Source of the DNA: a virus
Virus record (IMG/VR): IMGVR_UViG_3300031707_000143
Span: 1-27,105 of that record
DNA length: 27,105 bases
Reading direction: 5' to 3' (one strand)
A program made the translations under genes and the position numbers. Numbering within the stretch: position 1 is the first letter of the stretch; every line of letters starts with the position of its first letter. Below are positions 1 through 5,949 of the stretch, in pieces. Under the pieces are notes generated by a model. The model had not been told where the DNA came from. It worked only from the letters and a program-made list of their open reading frames with translations, and ran no database searches.

Positions 1-81
1 TTTCTAGTTAAAGGGGAAGGTCGATTGAGCCGAAAGGCAATAAGGAGATTTAAGAAAGGAGATCAAGATGGAAGGATATAG
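1..81 (+). CDS. 3' end of an upstream gene (partial)
   Basis: Frame 1 is open from the left edge and ends with TAG at 79-81, giving 26 basic residues that finish KKGDQDGRI. The other two forward frames have stops within the first 10 bases. The stop overlaps the ATG at 68 of the next gene by 14 nt, which fits the tight packing of this genome. Nothing can be said about function. It may also be chance coding. Confidence 0.3.
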   Translation, partial: FLVKGEGRLSRKAIRRFKKGDQDGRI

Positions 82-289
82 AAAAGTCATAGTAGCACTG
101 GTTACCATAATTCTTGAGGCTGTTCTCGTTTGGCGCGGTCTGAGCAACCTAGTACCAGATGTGACACTAAATATCATCGGAATTATCAATGCCATTTTTA
201 ATCTTATTGCTCTATTTGCAGTTCCGACGGCCGCCGGGATATACATGCACTTCAATATCAAACAGGCCAATCAACTCAAGAAGAAATAA
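68..289 (+). CDS. Small two-helix membrane protein, holin-like
   Basis: A 73-aa protein with a perfect SD (AAAGGAG at 56-62) before the ATG. Residues about 7-25 and 33-60 are hydrophobic and can form two membrane helices. The C-terminus is polar and basic (ends QLKKK). Size, two helices and a charged tail are what many phage holins look like, but holins have no diagnostic motif and I see no sequence signature of a named holin family. The nearby papain-like peptidase (819-1568) makes a lysis role conceivable. Alternative: any small phage membrane protein of unknown role. Confidence 0.6.
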   Translation: MEGYRKVIVALVTIILEAVLVWRGLSNLVPDVTLNIIGIINAIFNLIALFAVPTAAGIYMHFNIKQANQLKKK

Positions 290-322
290 AGTCGAGCCCG
301 GCTAATTTAATTGGAGGTTACA

Positions 323-739
323 ATGCGAACAGACACTTTTATTGAATCCGTCTTTGACGCCGAGGTGGTACGTGATGTCATGGGTGAACACACTGAAGTA
401 AACCCATGCACTATCTTCTACACGGCGTCAAACAAAATGGGTGGAGACCAAATGAGTAGTGTAGCTGCGCCTTGGGAGTTCACTACATTGGAAGCCAAGC
501 TAGCTGCTGCAATATATCTGAAGAAATTGGCTAACAAGGCGTTCTCTTCCCTATGTGGTTTGAAGGATGAGAATGGGGACTGGTTAGAGACCGGCGCCCA
601 AGATGCCTACTTTGAAGCCGTAGCCAATGAAACAGGTTGCCATGTGGACTTAGGCAAAGCTCAGTACACCCAGATGCGCAGGCTCCGCGCCGTGGAGAAA
701 ACGGTAAAGGGACTTCTAATAGACGCAACCAAGGCATAA
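323..739 (+). CDS. Hypothetical protein, 138 aa
   Basis: The start is ATG 323, chosen because GGAGGT at 313-318 lies 4 nt upstream; an in-frame TTG at 311 lies before that SD and is unlikely. The protein is soluble, mixed alpha/beta in appearance, with an Ala/Lys-rich helical C-terminal half and three cysteines that are not in a zinc-binding spacing. I do not recognise the family. It sits between the holin-like protein and the peptidase, with a strong hairpin in the gap that follows, so the three genes may be one transcriptional unit. Confidence 0.6.
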   Translation: MRTDTFIESVFDAEVVRDVMGEHTEVNPCTIFYTASNKMGGDQMSSVAAPWEFTTLEAKLAAAIYLKKLANKAFSSLCGLKDENGDWLETGAQDAYFEAVANETGCHVDLGKAQYTQMRRLRAVEKTVKGLLIDATKA

Positions 740-751
740 ATAATCATCGGG

Positions 752-805
752 CTGGGCAACGGAGAGCTTTTGGGGCGACACCTCCATTTTGGCTCTCCGA
801 CCCAG
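752..805 (+). promoter_or_regulatory. Long hairpin upstream of the peptidase gene
   Basis: Arms 752-767 and 792-805 pair: CTGGG with CCCAG, then CGGAGAGC with GCTCTCCG, separated by a small CAA/A internal loop, with a 24-nt apical loop. No T-run follows, so it is not a standard intrinsic terminator. It ends 13 nt before the ATG at 819 and leaves the SD (AAGGGAG, 808-814) just outside the stem. It could stabilise a processed end or modulate translation of the peptidase. Confidence 0.45.
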
Positions 806-818
806 TTAAGGGAGTAAC

Positions 819-1568
819 ATGCCAAAGAAAATAAAGTTTGTTGGTGGATATGTCAAGGACAAAAAGGACAAGAGGGATTTCAAAGCCACTAAGTTGATTG
901 TCCAAGAAGTCCCTCTTCCCGATTTCTACACAGTCAATCCTGAGACAATAATCTACAACCAAGGTGGGTCTCCGTCTTGTGTAGGCTTCTCATCTGCCGG
1001 GGTCAAGACTGATGAGGAATTCCTTCAAGATTATCCCAGGCAGATAAGGTTCGATGGTGCCTGGCTCTATGGCGAATGTAAAAAGATAGATGGTATTCCC
1101 AATGAAGAAGGCACATATCCTAGAGTAGCATGTAAGATTTTGAATCAAATCGGATGCAAGGTTATTCCTGCCTCCACCACTTGTCCCCTTAAATTTTTAA
1201 AACCAAAACCACCGGAACCAACGCCAGACGACATATTCAAATGGCACATAGACGCTTATTACCGTATAGACCCTAAAAGCACAGCAGACTTCGTGAAGCA
1301 AATCATCTTCCAGTTTGGTTCTATATTAACGGCTTCCAACTGGTATAGTAACTGGATGTGGAAATTTGATGTTTTTCCCTCTCCGAGTGGCGGGATTGTC
1401 GGTGGCCATGCCTACCGCGCAATCGGCTGGAATCCCATTGGTTTTATTATCGCTAACAGCTGGGGAAAGATACTTTGGGGGCAGAACGGAATCGCTACTA
1501 TGCCGTATGCTATATTTACAAAGGTTCTAGCAGAAGGCGATAGTTGGAAACTGGTTGATGCCAAATAA
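819..1568 (+). CDS. Papain-like (C1-family fold) cysteine peptidase
   Basis: A 249-aa protein with the C1A active-site pattern. NQGGSPSCVGFSSA (47-60) matches the papain Q-G-x-C-x-S-C-W-x-F region, giving oxyanion-hole Q48 and nucleophile C54. GGHAYRAIGWN (195-205) supplies H197. IIANSWGKILWGQNG (210-224) is the NSWG motif with N213. The usual Trp after the catalytic Cys is Val here. There is no signal peptide and almost no propeptide (about 45 residues precede the active site). The SD is AAGGGAG before ATG 819. Such peptidases are uncommon in phages; cleavage of a host surface or cytosolic protein, or a lysin role, are inferences. The fold assignment is firm, the substrate unknown. Confidence 0.85.
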   Translation: MPKKIKFVGGYVKDKKDKRDFKATKLIVQEVPLPDFYTVNPETIIYNQGGSPSCVGFSSAGVKTDEEFLQDYPRQIRFDGAWLYGECKKIDGIPNEEGTYPRVACKILNQIGCKVIPASTTCPLKFLKPKPPEPTPDDIFKWHIDAYYRIDPKSTADFVKQIIFQFGSILTASNWYSNWMWKFDVFPSPSGGIVGGHAYRAIGWNPIGFIIANSWGKILWGQNGIATMPYAIFTKVLAEGDSWKLVDAK

Positions 1569-1610
1569 ATATTATGAATAAAATCGAAGAAATAATTCTG
1601 GAAGTGGATG

Positions 1611-1871
1611 ATGAGCCTCCAGGTGAAATACAAATTACTAAAGAATTTGACTATTTTGTACGGTGCTCTAACTATCCCAGTAGATGTATGGGCTGGCTCT
1701 TTGCTGGCGAACGAAGTTTACAAGTTGGCGCTTTTAATCATAGCAATCCAAGTAATCCTCACCTTTCTCGACGGATTGGCATGGGTGTGGGTGCTTGAGC
1801 AAATGGCGAAGGATAAAGTGAAAGTTGGGATAAAATATGAACGTAAGAGACAAAAGAAATGCGTGAAATAA
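1611..1871 (+). CDS. Small membrane protein, two predicted helices
   Basis: An 86-aa protein. Residues about 13-34 and 37-65 are strongly hydrophobic and the C-terminus is very basic (ERKRQKK), so it is probably an inner-membrane protein with a cytoplasmic tail. Two adjacent ATGs (1608, 1611) can start it; 1611 has the better spacing from the weak GGAAG at 1600-1604. An overlapping frame from ATG 1574 encodes an acidic N-terminus (MNKIEEIILEVDDEPP...) that also looks protein-like, so the true gene could begin at 1574 and change frame near 1660. Family unknown. Confidence 0.5.
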   Translation: MSLQVKYKLLKNLTILYGALTIPVDVWAGSLLANEVYKLALLIIAIQVILTFLDGLAWVWVLEQMAKDKVKVGIKYERKRQKKCVK

Positions 1872-1875
1872 TTCT

Positions 1876-1910
1876 AAAGGAGAAAAATATAACTTCGGTT
1901 ATAGCTAATG
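1876..1910 (+). promoter_or_regulatory. Split ribosome binding site: SD, cUUCGg hairpin, AUG
   Basis: AAAGGAG (1876-1882) is the only SD for ATG 1908, but lies 25 nt away. Between them TATAAC (1888-1893), TTCG (1894-1897) and GTTATA (1898-1903) form a 6-bp stem closed by the extra-stable C(UUCG)G tetraloop. Folding out these 16 nt leaves exactly 9 nt between SD and AUG. The arrangement resembles the hairpin-containing initiation regions of phage T4 genes 25 and 38. Confidence 0.65.
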
Positions 1911-2183
1911 GAAATTGGATATCTAATTGGTTACCTGGGCATCTTTTTCGGCCTCTTTGTAGCACCCCAACAACTCATCAGACTTATCAAGCGTAAATCT
2001 TCAGAAGATATCTCAATCACTTCTTATCTTGCCCTTTGCCTTGCTATTGGCTGTTATTTAATCCATGCTATCTATATCAAGAGTGTGGTTTTTGTTATTG
2101 CCCAATCAATCAATATCACTTTCAATACTGCTATCTTTATTGTTTTGCTGAGGCATAAAAATGGACATTCCCGAGTATTTTGA
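1908..2183 (+). CDS. SemiSWEET / PQ-loop family membrane protein
   Basis: A 91-aa protein with three predicted membrane helices (about 5-27, 38-57, 60-81) and the PQ-loop signature APQQLIRLIKRKSSEDIS (19-36), in which P20-Q21 close helix 1 and the KxSSEDIS stretch leads into helix 2. Length and three-helix layout are those of bacterial SemiSWEET sugar transporters, which act as dimers. Helix 3 has Q66 and Asn residues (N69, N73) in the region where family members carry polar pore residues. An in-frame TAG at 1902 rules out an earlier start. It overlaps the next gene by 23 nt. Substrate is unknown, and a phage-encoded copy is unusual. Confidence 0.75.
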   Translation: MEIGYLIGYLGIFFGLFVAPQQLIRLIKRKSSEDISITSYLALCLAIGCYLIHAIYIKSVVFVIAQSINITFNTAIFIVLLRHKNGHSRVF

Positions 2184-2472
2184 AGATGCCTGCCGGATAG
2201 TGGCTGCAGAGTGTGTTGCTCTTCTTATTTCCAAACAAAAGGATTACGGCAAGGGCAATATTTTGGAGTTCGGTGAATTAGGTCTGCTGATCCGGGCCAA
2301 TGATAAGATGGCTAGATTAAAAAACCTACTTTCATCGCATGGTGAAACATCTCCAAAGAATGAAAGCATCGATGATACCTGGTGCGACTTGGCGAACTAT
2401 GCTATCATCGCCTTGATGGTTCGCCGCGATTGGTTCACATTGCCACTGAAGGAGGAAAAACATGGCGATTAA
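2161..2472 (+). CDS. DUF1599 / Nmad1-like protein (nucleotide-modification associated)
   Basis: A 103-aa helical protein with KQKDYGKGNI (25-34), an FGELGLLIRANDKMARL block (37-53) and IDDTWCDLANYAIIA (69-83). This arrangement (K-DYG, then R..DK..RL, then D...DLANYA) is that of the DUF1599 family, also named nucleotide modification associated domain 1, which is common in phages and distantly like MazG-type all-alpha NTP hydrolases. The acidic residues in the second and third blocks would be metal ligands if it is an NTPase-type fold. The start overlaps the SemiSWEET end, with a GAGG SD at 2150. Activity is not known from sequence. Confidence 0.7.
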   Translation: MDIPEYFEDACRIVAAECVALLISKQKDYGKGNILEFGELGLLIRANDKMARLKNLLSSHGETSPKNESIDDTWCDLANYAIIALMVRRDWFTLPLKEEKHGD

Positions 2473-3295
2473 GGCAGATATAAAGATTATTCATGCAGAT
2501 CTCAGTCAACATAAGTTTATCTATCTTTTACCTCTCAGCGATCTCCACTGGGATGAACCTCAATCAGACCATGATGCAATCAGGGGTTACGTGGACTGGA
2601 TATATAAACACAAGAATGCCTATACTCTACTTAATGGTGACCTTGTAACTGCACCGACCCCCGCCTCGGCAGCCTCTATTTATGAGATGGGGGAGCCAGG
2701 CGGGCCCATAGAATTTCCTTCTTTGGACCAATGTGCCGATGAACTTGAGGAATTGTTCAGACCCATTGCCGATAGGATACTTGCTTGTTGTTCGGGCGGG
2801 CATGAATTCAAACATTTATTCCGTGTCACTGGTTCCGACTGGACATATAACCTGATAAAGAAACTCGGCAGAGAAAAGTTCTATGCCAGGGATGGTGGTT
2901 TACTATTGATTAAGACGGCTCCGGCGATAAAAAATGACAATACCTTTTTCTCTGCTATATTTACTCATGGTTGGGGTGGCGCTAGGACTAGAGGGGCGAA
3001 GTTAAGAAAGGCAGAATATCTCGCTGAGGCCGTTGAAGCCGATATGGTTATTATTTCTCATGATCACACCCAGAATGTAACTAGAAGAAATACCCTATTT
3101 GTTCCTTCCTGGAGCAGTAAGGGGGTGGGAGTTCATAGGACTATGCTAATATCTACTGGCGCCTTCAGGGGCTATGCAGGTTATCCCCTTCGGAGCGGAT
3201 ACCAACCCTCTGACCTGGGGACTCCGCGCATAAGGATAGATAAAAGGATTGAAACTGATGGAACGGTGCGAAAAGATATTCACGCCAGCATTTAA
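2462..3295 (+). CDS. Calcineurin-like metallophosphoesterase
   Basis: A 277-aa protein with the metallophosphoesterase motifs in order: SDLHWD (26-31, D27 and H29), NGDLV (58-62, D60), GGHEF (112-116, standing in for GNHE, with His114), THGWGG (168-173) and SHDHTQ (199-204, the GHxH motif). These residues bind two metal ions in the family. Asn of the usual GNHE is replaced by Gly, which could alter catalysis. Substrates in phages include DNA or RNA ends and nucleotides; nothing here decides. The start overlaps the previous gene by 11 nt and follows a GGAGG SD at 2451-2455. Confidence 0.85.
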   Translation: MAIKADIKIIHADLSQHKFIYLLPLSDLHWDEPQSDHDAIRGYVDWIYKHKNAYTLLNGDLVTAPTPASAASIYEMGEPGGPIEFPSLDQCADELEELFRPIADRILACCSGGHEFKHLFRVTGSDWTYNLIKKLGREKFYARDGGLLLIKTAPAIKNDNTFFSAIFTHGWGGARTRGAKLRKAEYLAEAVEADMVIISHDHTQNVTRRNTLFVPSWSSKGVGVHRTMLISTGAFRGYAGYPLRSGYQPSDLGTPRIRIDKRIETDGTVRKDIHASI

Positions 3296-3542
3296 TAGAA
3301 ATGCTCGCTATAATCATTCCCCCAAAGGGATAGCAAGGAATGAAAGATATGACCACTCCGCCAAGGGCGGGGCCAGATATGAACGTTTCTTGGCCAAGGT
3401 TGGCGGTCATGCCGCCTATCACCGAATGAACCGTATGAAGTTGAGTGCGAAGATAGGTTGCACCCAATGTGAAGTTGACTCACTATTGCCGGCCTCGCGT
3501 TTTGTTGAGGCATTACAGGGGATTCATCATATAAAGGATTAG
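3258..3542 (+). CDS. Small basic protein with RYxxSxKGxAR repeats
   Basis: A 94-aa basic protein beginning inside the 3' end of the phosphoesterase gene. ATG 3258 has AAAGGA at 3243-3248, 9 nt away. Residues about 16-44 carry a degenerate repeat of the type R-Y-x-x-S-x-K-G-x-A-R (ARYNHSPKGIAR, then ERYDHSAKGGAR, then YERF). Such repeats recur in small phage and bacterial proteins of unknown role that I would expect to bind nucleic acid because of their charge. The C-terminal half contains CTQC, which could be half of a zinc site. Confidence 0.6.
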   Translation: MERCEKIFTPAFNRNARYNHSPKGIARNERYDHSAKGGARYERFLAKVGGHAAYHRMNRMKLSAKIGCTQCEVDSLLPASRFVEALQGIHHIKD

Positions 3543-3590
3543 AAGCCATGCCAGCGAAACCTGGCGGCCTTGAGGAGCGTTGTAGGGGCG

Positions 3591-3737
3591 ATGGAACGAC
3601 TAACTGACTGGGAGCTTCATACTCTTATCATTCCATTAGAGAAAGAACTGAAGAATATTAAGGATTCGGAGAAAAAGATTGCCCTGAAAAAACTCAAAGA
3701 CAAACTTATACGGGCCCATCTCTTTGGAAGGAAATAA
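3591..3737 (+). CDS. Small charged helical protein, 48 aa
   Basis: ATG 3591 to TAA 3735-3737. The protein is almost wholly helical and Lys/Glu/Leu-rich (for example EKELKNIKDSEKKIALKKL). It is coupled to the next gene by a TAATG overlap. No clear SD at good distance (GAGGAG at 3572-3577 is 13 nt away; AGGGG is 2 nt away). Function unknown. The coupling and clean amphipathic pattern are the reasons for listing it. Confidence 0.5.
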   Translation: MERLTDWELHTLIIPLEKELKNIKDSEKKIALKKLKDKLIRAHLFGRK

Positions 3738-4003
3738 TGTCTATTAGCACCATCAAGGAAAGACGCATTATAAAATTACTGGGGAAGGGTTGCGGTCCAA
3801 GAGAGATAATGATAATGGAGAATGTGTCCTATTCGCCGATTAGGCGGTTAATTGATGAAACTGGTATTAGACCGTTGCAATATCATAATACGAAAGCAGA
3901 AGCGATGTTGGCGGAATCACAGTTTACATGCCCAGGTATAGGAAATTGTGGTACCTGTAAACATTTCTTTCAATTTCCATGTAAAATAGGATATGATTCC
4001 TAA
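3737..4003 (+). CDS. HTH protein with C-terminal cysteine cluster
   Basis: An 88-aa protein. Residues 6-44 read as a helix-turn-helix of the type seen in Sigma-70 region 4-like or resolvase-like phage proteins: ERRIIKLLGKGCGPREI followed by a recognition-helix-like SYSPIRRLIDETGI. Four cysteines follow near the C-terminus (CPGIGNCGTC, then C at FQFPC), which could bind one zinc. AAGGA lies 4 nt before the ATG, which overlaps the preceding stop. It probably binds DNA; the target is unknown and it is a candidate for the operator at 4359-4381. Confidence 0.6.
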   Translation: MSISTIKERRIIKLLGKGCGPREIMIMENVSYSPIRRLIDETGIRPLQYHNTKAEAMLAESQFTCPGIGNCGTCKHFFQFPCKIGYDS

Positions 4004-4315
4004 ACTGAGAATATTTCCAGCTATCGACCGGCTGTTTTTTATCGGCTGAATCGGCCAACTCCTCCTCCGGACTGGCTGAGCCCCTCCAGTAAAATAAAAC
4101 CATATCTTTGTCAATTTACCAACTGTCGGACACCCGCCAAATTTCAGATATTCGATATTCAGCACGGGAAGTGGTTATGGGTATGCGGTAAGCATGATAG
4201 CTCAATAGGTAGGAAAAACCTTGTCCATTGTGGATTACCCTGTGAAGAGGCTCGCCTAGTAGATTTGGCAGTCAAAAGACAAGGCAAATTGGAGAAAACC
4301 CTGACATTTCACTGA
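3993..4315 (+). pseudogene. Zinc-finger gene interrupted by a -1 frameshift at T6
   Basis: ATG 3993 overlaps the previous stop and encodes MIPKLRIFPAIDRLFF, then meets TGA at 4047. The -1 frame, entered at the T6 run 4035-4040, continues smoothly as YRLNRPTPPPDWL and runs to TGA 4313-4315 with a convincing zinc site: PYLCQFTNC, later WVCGKHD, later HCGLPC. The downstream part has no ATG, GTG or TTG start of its own near its beginning. One missing T would explain everything (mutation or assembly error). Programmed slippage on UUUUUU is possible, but the heptamer G-TTT-TTT is not canonical. Total length would be about 107 aa. Confidence 0.55.
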
Positions 4316-4344
4316 TTATTCCCTTATATTTGCCCTATGGGGAC

Positions 4345-4381
4345 TTGACAAGCGACATTATAACCGTTATAATTGGTTATA
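4345..4381 (+). promoter_or_regulatory. Sigma70-type promoter with overlapping operator-like half-sites
   Basis: TTGACA (4345-4350), a 17-nt spacer and TATAAT (4368-4373) match the bacterial consensus exactly. Half-sites TATAAC (4359-4364), GTTATA (4366-4371) and GTTATA (4376-4381) overlap the -10 and form a 13-bp palindrome (4359-4371), plus an inverted pair TATAACC/GGTTATA spanning 4359-4381. The predicted start is near 4380, just before the SD AAAGGAGG (4386-4393) of the gene at 4403. It should drive the 4403-9600 gene run and be repressible. Confidence 0.8.
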
Positions 4382-4402
4382 GGATAAAGGAGGTTTAAGG
4401 CA

Positions 4403-4567
4403 ATGGCACATCAGAAAAAGCACAAGACCAGTGAGTACACCGATGAATCAGGCAAGCCCAGAACATCCCGCTATGCTCTCAAAAGAAAACAGGGATGCGA
4501 GATGAACCATGCTAGGCACAAAGTACCAGTGGCACTTTGCTCACTTTGCAATCCAAGGGGGAATTAA
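4403..4567 (+). CDS. Small basic protein, 54 aa, first gene after the promoter
   Basis: ATG 4403 stands 9 nt after the near-perfect SD AAAGGAGG, and TAA is at 4565-4567. The protein is strongly basic in its N-terminal half (MAHQKKHKTS...) and ends with ALCSLCNPRGN, whose CxxC plus the upstream Cys32 and His residues may bind zinc. Being first behind a strong promoter, it is probably made early and in quantity, as small host-takeover or regulatory proteins often are. Family not recognised. Confidence 0.65.
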   Translation: MAHQKKHKTSEYTDESGKPRTSRYALKRKQGCEMNHARHKVPVALCSLCNPRGN

Positions 4568-4568
4568 G

Positions 4569-5186
4569 ATGCAACAAAACCCAGAAGTAATAATCCAAGA
4601 CCTGCAAACAAAGGACAAGACCCTCTTTGAATGGATTGGCAGACTGGAGATAACAGATGAAGCCTCTCAAAAGAACGCCGAGAATCTTTTGACTGATGCC
4701 AAGACCGCTCAGAAGAAAGCTACCGAAGCTCAAAAATTCTTACTCGACCCGATAAGGGAATCCGAGAAGCGTGTCCGTGATTTATTCCGACCTTATCTTA
4801 GTAGACTTGACCTCGGCATCAGCCGAATCAGCACAGTTTTGGGTGATTACCACCAAGAGCAACTAAAGGCGGCCAGAGAATCGGAAACCTATGCCGCTGC
4901 TGAGCTGGCGGCCAAGATTGCCGATGCTGAGGGGACTGGAGAGATTGTAGACTTGACGCCGGCGGAAACAGTCCATGCACCGGCTAAGACTTCCCGGGCC
5001 GAGCTCGGCACCACATCTTACCTTGAGGGATTCGATGTTAAGATAGTGAACCCTGACCTTGTGCCACGTGACCTGTGCGTGCCCTCCATGCCCAAAATCA
5101 GGGCTAGGGTGAAGTCTGGCGTGAAATCCATCGAAGGTGTGCTAATAACCCCTAAAATCAATCTGAGGACAACAAAACCGAGGTGA
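4569..5186 (+). CDS. Coiled-coil phage protein of a replication-region family, 205 aa
   Basis: ATG 4569 was chosen over in-frame ATG 4509 because it follows the previous stop by 1 nt and has an AAGGGGG SD. Residues about 25-110 form long charged helices (ASQKNAENLLTDAKTAQKKA..., LLDPIRESEKRV). The C-terminal 60 residues read NPDLVPRDLCVPSMPKI then VKSGVKSIEGV, the pattern ending many phage proteins found next to recombination and replication genes (x-VPR-x-Y/L-x-x-P ... VK-x-G-x-x-x-x-GV). No biochemical role is established that I know of. TGATG overlap with the next gene. Confidence 0.65.
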   Translation: MQQNPEVIIQDLQTKDKTLFEWIGRLEITDEASQKNAENLLTDAKTAQKKATEAQKFLLDPIRESEKRVRDLFRPYLSRLDLGISRISTVLGDYHQEQLKAARESETYAAAELAAKIADAEGTGEIVDLTPAETVHAPAKTSRAELGTTSYLEGFDVKIVNPDLVPRDLCVPSMPKIRARVKSGVKSIEGVLITPKINLRTTKPR

Positions 5187-5509
5187 TGGAAAAAAGACTC
5201 TTAGAAATCCTAAAACTCCACAAAGGGAGAGAGAAGGCTATCACCGGCAAAGAGCTAGCCCGAATCCTCAGTGAGCCAGAGGACAGAAAAATCCGCTCTA
5301 CGATTAGAGACTTAATAGCCTCTGGGGTCCCGATAGCCAGCTCAGTCAGCTTCCCTTTCGGATACTACATAGCGGAAACCATGACAGAGGCTAACGTATA
5401 TATGCAGCAACTCAGGAACAGACTAATAGAGGATGCCTTGCGGCGTAGAGACTTCAAACGAGCTGTCGCCAAATCTTTTGATGGCGCCGGCCAGATAAAA
5501 ATGTTTTAA
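5186..5509 (+). CDS. Winged-helix-like DNA-binding protein
   Basis: A 107-aa protein. Residues 2-60 fit a winged helix: LLEILKLHKG, AITGKELARIL as the first helix pair, DRKIRSTIRDLIASGVPIASS as recognition helix and first wing strand, then FGYYIAE as the wing. The C-terminal part is a basic helix (YMQQLRNRLIEDALRRRDFKRA). Proteins of this form commonly sit beside SSB or recombination genes in phages. ATG 5186 overlaps the preceding stop (TGATG); GTG 5183 is an alternative start. Probably DNA binding; target unknown. Confidence 0.65.
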   Translation: MEKRLLEILKLHKGREKAITGKELARILSEPEDRKIRSTIRDLIASGVPIASSVSFPFGYYIAETMTEANVYMQQLRNRLIEDALRRRDFKRAVAKSFDGAGQIKMF

Positions 5510-5520
5510 AGGAGAATGGT

Positions 5521-5949
5521 ATGGAAAACAAAAGACCCAACTGGGACCAATACTTCATCAACATCGCTGAGAAAGTGGCAACAAGGTCTACTTGCCCAAG
5601 AGCATCAGTGGGGGCTGTGATTGTGAGAGACAACCATATATTGTCTACTGGCTATAATGGTGCTCCGCATGGTGAACCTCATTGCATAGAGGTTGGATGT
5701 TTGATGATAAATGACCATTGTGACAGAACTATCCATGCAGAAACTAATGCAGTGGTACAGGCTGCCAAATATGGTGTGAATATAAATGGTTCAACACTCT
5801 ATTGTTGGAGTGAACGCTATTTAACAAAAGAAAGGTTTGAAGGCATAGTTGGTGGAGAAGTATACAACTGCACCAAATGTTTCCAAGTAATGAAAATGGC
5901 TGGAATAAAACGGATAGTAAATAAAAATGGAAAGGATGTTTTATTATAA
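5521..5949 (+). CDS. dCMP deaminase
   Basis: A 142-aa protein of the cytidine/deoxycytidylate deaminase fold. The catalytic zinc site is TIHAETNAV (70-78: H72, E74) with CTKC (117-120: C117 and C120). Additional C25, C60, H66 and C67 match the second structural zinc site found in ComEB-type dCMP deaminases. ASVGAVIVRDNHILSTGYNG (28-47) is the conserved substrate strand. It converts dCMP to dUMP, feeding dTTP synthesis during phage replication. Phages often carry it with thymidylate synthase, which is not in this window. SD AAAGGAG lies 7 nt before ATG 5521. Confidence 0.92.
   Translation: MENKRPNWDQYFINIAEKVATRSTCPRASVGAVIVRDNHILSTGYNGAPHGEPHCIEVGCLMINDHCDRTIHAETNAVVQAAKYGVNINGSTLYCWSERYLTKERFEGIVGGEVYNCTKCFQVMKMAGIKRIVNKNGKDVLL

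Noticed and set aside
3548-3607. A 19-codon ORF with a fair SD (AAAGGA) before ATG 3548
   Set aside because: It is too short to judge. It could be a leader peptide but the composition (MPAKPGGLEERC...) gives no support, and the gene at 3591 covers the end.
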